A program made the translations under genes and the position numbers. Below are positions 38,088-47,971 of a stretch of 64,000 bases of DNA, piece after piece (position 1 is the first letter of the stretch; each line of letters begins with the position of its first letter). The notes beneath the pieces are model-generated. The model was given only the letters and a program-made list of their open reading frames with translations, searched no databases and had not been told where the DNA came from. Origin of the DNA: Clavelina lepadiformis. Lineage: Eukaryota > Chordata > Ascidiacea > Aplousobranchia > Clavelinidae. The stretch spans positions 19,780,501 through 19,844,500 of the forward strand of contig NC_135241.1 in assembly GCF_947623445.1 (NCBI RefSeq), in the 5' to 3' direction.

Positions 38088-39739
38088 ACAAAAAAGAAAG
38101 AATAATCAAAAACAAAGCAAGTATGACCTTTTGCAAAAATATCGCCGTAAATAACAGATACATAATTATAAAATCACAACTTGAAAGGCAATAATAACAG
38201 CGTCTTCCACCCCTTTAAAGACTAAAATCACCCCCTAACTCCAAAAATTGTCACAATTGCTTCCTTGATGGACAATATTGCCCTTTATAACCCTGATATA
38301 GAAGGATTCGCGTTTTATATGGTCATACGTGATAGACTTTATAAAATGCTTTTAAGAAAACCTATATATATCTTATTGAAAACATCGTTGGCATCGATTT
38401 TGACTTGTGGATGACAGGTCTACTCACTTGACGATTTTCCCAGTTTGGATACTATAAATAAACGTTATGCACATGTAGGCTATACACCTGAACAATTCAT
38501 TTCAATTATACATTGTGTATGTCATAATAAAATGTTTAATATGGTACTTACACCATCTACTTAACAACCAATAGAGGAAATAACAATCTTCCTTTACCGT
38601 ATTGCAATTATCTGACCAAAAACTTTTAGTAGTCAATAAACATTTAGTGCTAAATTTTGAAATATGCTTCGTTAAAATATATAGCCTACAATTTCAGCAC
38701 AAAAATCAACTTGAAAAACTAAGATGCTCTTTTTGTAAAGATACTGCTTCAGTTTCGTTTTAGCCTAATTCCCTAGTCTCGGGAGCATTTGCGACTTTTT
38801 TCTTGTCGTTCACAAAGAGAGTGTATACTGAAATGAATTTTTCTCTATAAGAACTCGTACATGACAGCAAACAGAGCAAAATTTCAAATCTCTAAAACGT
38901 TTCTTGTTGGTAGAAACAGTATTTCTTTTTGTTTTGACTTCAAATATCAGTTGCCTTCACTCGAGTCTTAGGCTACTGTATTTACCAAATGACAGAACTT
39001 GACTCCAGTCATTTTTTTCTGGAAGACTCAACGTGACTTGCGATTGAAGCTTAATTAGCTGTACATGATTACGATTCCGATTGTAATATTTACAACACTC
39101 TGCATCACCTTTTATTTATTGTTTGTGAGATGCATTTGTTGTATTATGCCAAAACAAAGAGACCATTATACTTAACGTTCCCCATAAGTATCAGTGAAAA
39201 CAAACGATACAATTTTTCAGTTATGTAATTTAAGTTATGAAATTTTATAAAGCTAAAACATGCTTATTCGATATACGCAGGTAAAAAAATCTTAAGCGGG
39301 ATTTTACAAATTACTGTTTTAAGTAATTTTACTCTATAAGGACATAAACAAAGAAATTGGAGTTTTTTATATATGTTTGCTTCCCTATTTGTTACCAGTG
39401 GTTGATATTAGTTCAGTACCTCATTACGGGTGTTGTGTTATTGTAAACGCAGCAGAATTTTATCGGGTGGTAGGTCAGCCTATCAAGCGCAACGGCCAAC
39501 ACGGTTAAACCACAGGTGACAAAAACACTTTTTGGTTAACCACACAACGAAACTTCATTTCTGTTTTATGAGAATTAGGCACTGAAGCACGAATATGGCA
39601 AAAACACCAAGACTAAAGAACATGAAATCTCAGAAAAATAGTCATGCACAAACAGTAATATAATTAATCAGAAGTAGACTCAACAGCCGATTTTGGAGAA
39701 AGTTTAACAAATTATTTAATAGTGCAGTTAGAAATAAGG
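38088..39739. repeat. Start of repeat unit 3; no gene seen
   Basis: Positions 38,088-38,290 have no counterpart in the window. From about 38,300 the sequence follows 430-3,130 of unit 1 without the 717-1937 hAT insertion. The copy of the 57-codon basic frame (from ATG near 39,595) has a frameshift near 39,660 and is then split by the element at 39,740. Two TA-scar micro-insertions (38,761-38,767 and 38,969-38,975) distinguish it from unit 1. Confidence 0.6.
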
Positions 39740-41000
39740 GCATCCAGGCAGGATAGCGACTGTCAAAACAGCGACTGTCATAATGGCGACTTCATAATAG
39801 CGACGTAATCAAGTGAGCGACATTCCAAACAGCGATTGTCTAAATGCCGACCGCATTAAAACAGCGACTGTTATGATAGCGACTTAACTAGGCTTTCCAT
39901 TTTTCCAAATTTTTTTGTTGTTTATCATTGCTTTTTGAAATAGGCTTGAACATTTGCTTAATTGCCTATTGTGATGGGACAATACAAAAGCTTATTGAAA
40001 TTTATCACCCGCAGGGAAGGCCTATTGTGATACACTAGATTGCGGATTATACGAGAAGACAGCTGGATACAGTGAAAATGTAACATATGATTTTATCATA
40101 TAAATTTATTAGCGTGTTTTTGTAAAAGAAATAAAAACAAAAATTACATTTAAAACTTCTAATATCTCTCTGACTTTGGTAAATAAATAAACGTACCCAA
40201 AGTTACATCGAAGTGCAAGAGTGTTCATAAAAGAGTGAAAAAAATATAATACTGTACATACAAGGATCGTGAAAGCGAGATAAATTTACAATTTGCAAAA
40301 AAAATAATGTTTAGTAAAATGCAGAGCTGTAATGGGGCCTTATATTTTTAACCCAAAACCGGCCCAAAAGTAAAAATACAAGTCCGAACTGGAAAAGTTA
40401 ATTTTAAGTCCGAGTTAGGCCCGAAAATTAAGTTTACCGATTGAATCAACGTCGTCTTATGATGTCATCCTTTTCTAAGTCGCGCTTTACTCTCTGCGGG
40501 TTTTTTAGCATCTAATCTCATCTAAAGTCCGTCATTTACTGTCAAATTGCAACAGAATTTTTTCACGGGATACAGCAAAATCGAGGCCAGTATGATCTGC
40601 GGCAGTTCCTTCGAGCCCTTGCTCGCAATTTAGAAATAAACGTGTCTTGATTTTTATTGCATTTTTATTTTATTTTATTGCTTTTTAAATCATGTGACTA
40701 TGGATAGTCCAAATAAAATGTTGTTTTAAAGTCCCTTTTGGTTTCAATCTTTCACTACGCAGTATTTGCCTGTTTCTGCGTGCATACGTGTGTAGAGAGG
40801 TGTGGGGGATGAAAGTGCGTGTGCGCGTAAGCCTTGGATTTAATAAAAGAAGTGAGGTCGCTGTTGTGGCAGTCGCTGTTTTAAATGAATCGCTGTCGTG
40901 TAGTCGCTCTATTGACAGTCGCTGTTTTAAATGAATCGCTGTCGTGTGGTCGCTCTATTGATAGTCGCTGTTCTGACAGTCGCTATTTGGAACCCGAGCC
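39740..41000. mobile_element. Fold-back DNA element with AGCGACTGTC motif arrays (1.26 kb)
   Basis: AGAAATAAGG flanks both ends (39730-39739 and 41001-41010), and units 1, 4 and 5 have it once. The 10-bp duplication recalls Mutator-like elements. The left end is a run of ~15-base units (AGCGACTGTCAAAAC, AGCGACTGTCATAATG, AGCGACGTAATCAAGTG, AGCGACATTCCAAAC). The right end carries the inverted set (GACAGTCGCTGTTTTAAATG and so on). The two arms align as ATAGCGACTGTCA-AACAGCGACT. The middle has no transposase. It includes a reverse-complement match (about 40,465-40,520) to the B-gene upstream region (12,730-12,775 type). Confidence 0.85.
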
Positions 41001-41101
41001 AGAAATAAGGTACCTGCAGCAAGTAAAGTCCGGAAAGTTATAAAGCAGATCTCATATACATTTATATTTCATTCAAAGCAAGGTAAATTTTCAATGTATT
41101 T

Positions 41102-41545
41102 TGTCAGCAGAATATCTTTACGCATTTGTTTTTAGAAGTACTGCATTTTAATGTTATAGCCTACAATCCATTTTTTTAAGGCACTAGTTTGCGGTATAGG
41201 TTGTTATTGTGTATTAATATTTTACCATTGTGGCACTTGTGACCCTTTTTATCGTTTTTAGGAAATTGTAGTTGTAGATACACGTACACATTTTACTTTG
41301 TTCCCTACAACTCTTCCCCGAAGCATGTCACGCTACCCGCGAATCCTTTTTCTCGTTGATTAATGATGGTGGATGGTACGATAGTTTGGTGACCAAGAGT
41401 TGATTGAGTCTACATTTGGATTTAATAGAAGAAAGATAATTGTTTTTATCAAAGAAATGCTAATGAAAGTTTGAAAATTAGAACCCGGCTAATCGAATAG
41501 CCGTAAAAGCGGGAAATTTCTTGGCTAAGGAAAATCTTGGTTACA
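41102..41545 (+). mobile_element. Solo LTR-like repeat (444 bp) in unit 3
   Basis: It starts TGTCAGC and ends GGTTACA, with ATTT on both sides (41098-41101 and 41546-41549). Units 1, 2 and 5 have the uninterrupted GTATTTCATGTTGGAAAGC-like or GTATTTAATGTTGG sequence. Its right half is the reverse complement of the left half of the 9,266 repeat, so it is the same family as an independent insertion. Confidence 0.7.
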
Positions 41546-42254
41546 ATTTCATGTTGGAAAGCGAAGTAAAATCACACTTATTCATGCTGTTTCGGCGGTT
41601 TTTGTCGAGTAGTTCTGGAAAGAGATGGCAATGAAGCTTCACTGGAGGTGACTGGCACTTTTTATCAAACGTTGCATTGTCTGTATCTCAATTTGCAATA
41701 GCTTAATTTGAAGTAGTTATTTTCGGGAATTATGGTAATTTGTGATAAATTTAACCCTTTTGGAAAATAAAATATGTAATTATTTGTGACAGAATTATTA
41801 GCATAGGCCATAGGCTATAACTTTTTTATAGCCTTGTTTTAGTAAGCATAAAAATTGATGGTAATAAAGTCTCTTAGGGATTTTTATCTAAATCTCTTAA
41901 AGTGCTAAATTAGGTTTTCTAAGATGTTAAATTCTCAAAATAATGAGAATATATTCTGGGTGCATGTAGTAAGCCAATTTCTTTGTGAGTCTCAAAACGA
42001 AAGTTTGCATTAATAAAAACATTGTCTCCCATGTTATGAACCTTCTAACAAAGCTAATACAAAACAAAGTCATTTTCAACCATTGTTTAGGGCTATGCAG
42101 CTCAATGCACTAGCTAATATTAACAAATCTGAAAATAGTATACTGTGAATGGAGTCAGGGCCATATACCCTTTCAAACTATCATATATGGCTTGAATATA
42201 TTGAATAATTATGGATTTGGGCGCATTAGTTAATTAGCCCGCCAAGCAATCTAT

Positions 42255-44832
42255 TTACCTCATATTCATCTCATTAAACTTTGCCTTCTCTATTTCCATT
42301 GCACGATCCATGCGAGCTTCAAGTATGGTTTGAGTTAAATCAGTTGAAAGCTGGCTCCATATCCAGCCCTATACATGCAATGGATTGTGTTAGTTAGAGT
42401 AACATCCTAAAGGAAACCTTAGCACATTCAGAAAACTTCACTAATAGTTAACAAATAAAACAAAACTTGCGTCAATTGCATGTTTCCAATATCCATGGGT
42501 CCATCTTGCTTTGCCTATTGTTGCCAACCACGACTTGCAGTATGTTTCAGGTGAGGGCATTTTTTGCAATTCCTCATAATTTTTTGTTATGTTAGTCAGA
42601 ACTGTTCCTGGCATGCAGCTCTACAGAAATAACGTTTTAATTCTCAATCCGTTGCATTGGTTTTGCTTTCAACATTCTATCCGTAAAATAAAGTGCTAAA
42701 ACGCAAGTAAAAGTAATCTCAGGAGTGATGACATGTTTTGACCGTTACTGACCGAGTACTTGGCGTAGTTTTTACTGGTTTAACAGCCGCAAATGAAGAC
42801 AGGTTTAAAACGAGTCCACGTTTTCGTTTAACCATTCCAGGAAGCACAACTTGCGTTATCTACGAAATAATAAAATATGACAGAAAATGTTGAGCATTAT
42901 CTAAGATTTATTCCAAATGTCAGTTGCTGTTATGTGGACATTCTTGATTACAATCATGATTGAACGAAAAAACGATGTTTGGAGATATGAAAGTGGTGAC
43001 GTTGGTAGTGTATTTTAAGCTAGTATTTGTTATTGATGATTGAGAACAATATATAGTGTATTTGTTTCTGCTTGAAAAATAAGTCATAATTTTGAATTAT
43101 ATGATTTTGTTTTGGTGATTTATAAACAGCGTGTTTAATTCTTGTGCGGCAAATCGGGGTCAAAACATTTATCACCTACAAAACAGTTCACAAAAAATTC
43201 ATCTGACGCACACAGTCCACAAAGTGTACATAGACTAGTTAATGCATTTATGCTACTTATAGATTAGCACACATAGTCCAAGTATGGCACATATCGCACT
43301 TGGCGCACATAATTCACGCAGACCACGTAATCCATGTGCATATTTTAAATGTACGCGCCAATATCCTTAAAATTTGAACGCACATCATCAAAGCTGTGAA
43401 ACCTATAGCGCATAGGAAGTGGCGGTCACCGCTACAGCGGTTTTCTAAGGCGATCATATGATGCCGAGCCAACTGGTTCTGAATCGGTGGGTCACAATCT
43501 CCTACAGCGCCTTATGCACACAAATTGAGCCACTTATGCGACTGCCAATAATGAGAAACTGAGCTTTAGGCATCCTGATTGTACAATCTGTGGTAATACT
43601 TCCAAAACCGAAGTGCACTATTGTTCAATTTAAAGGCCGTAGATTGCCGACTATTGCTATTGTGGAGCAAATACAATAGTGCATATATTACTCGGGCTGG
43701 TAAAATTTGGCCGAGTAATAGCTACTGGCAGCTAAGAGCTTTTAGCAACTAAGGATTTTGTTAGCCTTTTGCCGAATACGTAAATGTAGAAGAAGATATG
43801 TAGCAAAATGTTTGGTAATCCATTTACTAATGAAAGTTTGCTACTTTGTTAATTAATTCAATGCTTAATTGCTATGTCTTCCTGATAAACTTTGTGGGTT
43901 AGCTTGGCAGAAAGTGCTTAGGCTATACAACACTTTCCATAGCGTTCCTAAAGAATAAATAGAATATTGCCTGCAATTAACAATGTGAATTGACGATTAG
44001 CGGCTATGGCAACTAACCTGCAGGTAACAGGTATTGACATCCGGCTAACGGCTAAATTCCCAACCTTTATAACTGATATTACGCTGAGGCGTATTATATC
44101 TCTAAAAAACTTTGAAAGATTTGGGTGTTCATGAAAGCAAGAAATTTCATGAGCAATTCCAACATTATTAGCCAGTGTTCCAATATCGAGACCTTGCAAG
44201 AAATCAGCTATTTTGTTGTATATTTCCTCGTCATCACTAAAATCTATCGTCAGACACTTGGTTTGGACGTTGTGTTTGCTCTCTGCAAATAGATACGTGT
44301 CAATTTAAAACCATCAAAACTTTGTCAAGAGTAGAGTATTTAAGTGTTAGTGCACTTCTGTAGAGTTTTGAAATAAGCTATACTAGCAAAAGGTATACTC
44401 ACCGATTTCATTCGCCACATTTCTCAATTTTTCTTCATTTCGGCTTATTAAGACTATGTTTTGACCACGTGAAACCAGCTGTAACTTAATAGTACAAATT
44501 ACAATTTACTTGGCTACCATAAACTGCTGTAGTTTATCCTGTTTCTTACAAAACAATTCCTACCTGAATGGAAGTTTTTTCCCTATGCCATCGGTCGACC
44601 CGGTTACAACTGGAAAATAGAAATTAGAAATACTATTTGTGTCATTGCGCTTTTTGTCTTATAGTCACATAAACCAGATATTTTTTATACCTGACCACTT
44701 GCCATATTTGCTGAAATCCGGATAAGTCGAGAAGATATACAAACGACTGCCTTCTATTATATCCAGTGCAATCTTGACGATGAAATACAAAGAAGTAAAA
44801 ATGCCAATATATTGAAAAACTGAACAATCCAT
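42255..44832 (-). pseudogene. A3: broken HSD17B12-like SDR gene
   Basis: Exon remains: 44691-44832, 44564-44609, 44403-44478, 44065-44282, about 42746-42859, 42471-42620 and 42255-42368. Exon 2 is 46 bases instead of 47, shifting the frame just after TGSTDGIGK. Exon 5 has lost about 130 bases, removing its 3' half, the splice donor and the Lys-side helix after the active site. It also has a one-base deletion near the Tyr codon, and its first codon is ATA. Exon 4 is open, but the catalytic Asn is Ser (RLSVIS). Exon 7 has drifted to a longer tail ending EMNMR instead of KKLN. Exon 6 is followed by the same GC donor as A1 and A2. This is a pseudogene. Confidence 0.85.
43195..44060. repeat. Motif-array elements inside A3 intron 4
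   Basis: This is the counterpart of 4,925-5,888 and 26,280-27,195, somewhat shortened. A TAGGCTA micro-insertion at 43,919-43,925 interrupts the otherwise shared GTGCTTATACAACAC. Confidence 0.5.
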
Positions 44833-45257
44833 TTCGAGGATGCTTATAAATTTTGCAAAATACGCAACACCATTTATAAGCTATAGCCACCTAGATATAT
44901 CTTGTTCCTGAGACGTATGGTTCATAAACACTCGTAAATCATTAAGCTTCCATATTTTTATCACTAAATAAATCGATCAAGCTTCAGGAGAGCCTTGTAC
45001 AAAGAAGTTAAGTGTTACGTCGCCTGAACCGAATAGTCTTTACAGTTTGTGAGCAAAGTGCAATGAACGAAAAGGCGTACACGCGTTCGTTTGCTTTCGC
45101 CGCTGACCATATGGGGCAGAAAGGGTGTTAAGGTAGGCAACAAAGAAACAGGGACCGAACACCAGCTCTAAAGCTTGGTACGAACGTCTCAAAATGTTAG
45201 TGCTCTCACGTACCCGACGTTCACTCCTGGGTTTATTGGAACGTTAAATTTTTTGCA

Positions 45258-45665
45258 ATTACACAAGAATTATAAATGTTGCCGAGAAGTCGGTACTTAT
45301 TTCCTTAGCTTGTGGCACGAAGCGATGACGTACGGGAAAAAATATGAAATAGTAGCAAGTTTACATAATAAATAGCAAATAACGTCGATTTTAACTAATA
45401 CAGCAATTGAAGAAAGAGTTTATACGAGTTATACTTGAGCATTGTGTTACCTATACGTGGTAGAAAAAATGCGATACTTGTCTAACTTAATTAAAGAACC
45501 CTTAATCAAAACATCGCCCTTAATCAAACACATCCAGCAGTTGTTTCACTAAAAGAAGCGTTCATTTGTTTCATATTATGCTTGCGGCAGTTGTTTGTAC
45601 ACTCGCTGTAGATTCCCCGTTTTGCCAATCATAGTTGATACTGAGACAACCTTTTGCTTGGTTTG
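45258..45665. other. Unit-3-specific insertion of about 400 bp
   Basis: Unit 1 reads TTTGCAATTAAGTTTATAGG here. Unit 3 instead has about 400 bases with no match elsewhere in the window before GAGATCTACAG resumes. No terminal repeats or clear target duplication are visible. Confidence 0.4.
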
Positions 45666-47153
45666 AGATCTACAGCTAATGCTCAAATATGATGGTATTC
45701 TAATTTATGTTCCTGAAAGATGAATCACATGATTTGTGTCCGTCAGATGGTTTCTGTTTTTACTTTCATTGTAAAAACACAAAGAACATATAAACTGGAC
45801 TCAACCTGATATACTCTATTTGTACGCGACCATATACCGAAAACGAGTATGTTAACTTCCGAAAATAAAACAACTTAGTTAAGCTAAAAAGCCAAAACTT
45901 AATCAAAAAACAAAATTAACATAATTTTTATAAATGAAAAATAGCCTTAAAATTCATACTTAACGATGATGAAAATTCCATGCCGATCTGGAATCTCTTA
46001 AAAATTATGGTATAATGTTCAGCAGCTCACGTCTGCATCTTTCTATGACTGTTGAACTATTATATCGCAACTTCTCACACACAACACTAATCTTGCCTTT
46101 GCCTACTTATCTTTTTACATTTATAAATTTGCTTTAAATCTACTTGACATTACAAAATTCAAAATTTTTTAGTTCCAAACATCAGTCGAAGTTACTTATA
46201 ATAGAGCTATTACACTGAGTCAGCTGTTATGCTATAGGCCTACACCAAGCTAGCCTTGTTCCTACTTGAGATCTGTTTCACCTACTTTTCTGCAAGGGCT
46301 TCACAAAACGGCTTTAGATTAGAGCAGCATGGATTCTCAACTTATTGGTCAGAGAAGATCGCGAATCAAATGTGCGACACAAAAAAAAGATTAAGCGACC
46401 CAGTTTTACTGGATTAGGCCTATATCTACCAAGTTTTGACTACTTGGTACATGGTTGAAACTGCAAATAACCGTTTGTTAGTCATCAAGATTAAAGAAAC
46501 CAGGAAACCAATAACGATTATTAAACAATGAGTTAACCCTTTTAATAGGAATTTGTTTTGACATAATATTCGTTCATATGTTAAAACACCAAAAGCGACG
46601 CTCCTTTCATCAAAATTGGTGCAATCAAATAGGTCAAATGTGTCAAACTCCTTGCCGGCGGACCAAATGTGTCCTGTCACGTTACTTCATGTGGCTCGGC
46701 AAATTACGTATTATTGTCCAATATGTTTTACTTGCAGCACATTATGGCGTCATTTGTTAAGCCTTTGCGAGTTTTAGTGTTGCAGAGGTAAATTTTATTT
46801 AATGTTTACGAAGTCACGATTCTTACAGTTTGTTGATAGCAAAGGGTTAGATCGCGAGCATCCAACACGTAAAAGCTTGGTTCGCATTAATATAAAACTT
46901 GCAAACCTCTGCCTTGGAACTTGATGTGCGCAAAACGGGAAATGCGCAGTAAGTGGCTGAGAGGCATGTCATAGATCTAAGACCTTGGCACTACGTGTTG
47001 GGCTTCAAGAAAGAGCTGGTTTATTTAAATGCATTTAATATTTGTTTTTGTTCAATATTTATTCTTAGATTTTACAATAACTTTTATTTACCCACAAAGT
47101 AAAACATACTAAACATCACATCACAAACATCAAAGCGTAAACATCACAAAGCG

Positions 47154-47255
47154 TGTTAAGCCAAGAAGGCCTGAAGACCCCTGACGAAAAAGGGAAGAAA
47201 TGGCTGCAATTTGTAGCTGAATATACTTTAGCAGACCTCATACGAAAGTAGAAGT
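47154..47255 (+). pseudogene. Unrecognised coding-like fragment (~33 codons)
   Basis: Within an insertion found only in unit 3, one plus-strand frame reads VLSQEGLKTPDEKGKK then WLQFVAEYTLADLIRK and a TAG stop. It has protein-like composition and locally higher GC than the AT-rich surroundings. There is no start codon, and the left side is made of CATCACA-type repeats. I cannot name a family. It may be the 3' end of a foreign gene or of a transposon protein captured during rearrangement. Confidence 0.25.
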
Positions 47256-47971
47256 TTAGTTAAAAATAGAACTTATAATGATACTACAGTAAATAAACAT
47301 TTGTATAGACGGTATGTTATTGCGCTTTCCATTGATAAATTAAGTTAATTTGCTCGAAAACTTATCCATCAAACATTTTCTTTAGTCTTTTTCACTCTGT
47401 CTCTACGAGCTGCAGGGTTTGAAAATACACTAAGACAGACCTATAAAACCAACTTATTCTCATACACTCGAAAGTGACTGACAATTATATAAACACAAAA
47501 AATAATCCGTTAATTTTATGCCAATCCTGGAATATAATTGCACTCTACCATATAAAAGGTAAGATATTAATCTAGAAATTTCTAGAAAAAAAGTCAGGGT
47601 TTTCTGAAATAAATATTTGCGTTAAAGCATAAGTGTTTGTCAAAGAAATGATAAAACACAAGACAACCCTATTAATAAAAGTATTCTAACTCTTCGGCAA
47701 ACAAAACTTTACGTTTTTAGTTTTATACGTGTTTGTTTAAAATCACAAGAAAAATCAGACACGTCTTATTAAGCATCACTAACATAGTTTAAAATGCATA
47801 AACAAATATAACACATAAATCCAATTAAATACCTTATAATTTTTGTCTAACTATTTTCCTGGCCTTATGGCAATAATTTCAAGACCACACAGGTTACAAC
47901 GTTATATGTACTGTACATTGAACAAATGTTTCAATTTTAGCTGGTTTCTTGTTTGCAGAAACGCATTCGCT

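Larger units (their letters stand above)
44833..47971. other. Spacer between A3 and B3; no gene seen
   Basis: This follows 6,561-9,882 of unit 1, but lacks the solo LTR and has deletions near 45,845 and 46,700. It contains two unique insertions, listed separately (about 45,258-45,665 and 47,100-47,265). No gene is called. Confidence 0.5.

Noticed and set aside
39755-39895. AGCGACTGTC repeats considered as a simple minisatellite
   Set aside because: The inverted array at 40,855-40,985 and the 10-bp target duplication around the whole show they are the termini of an insertion.
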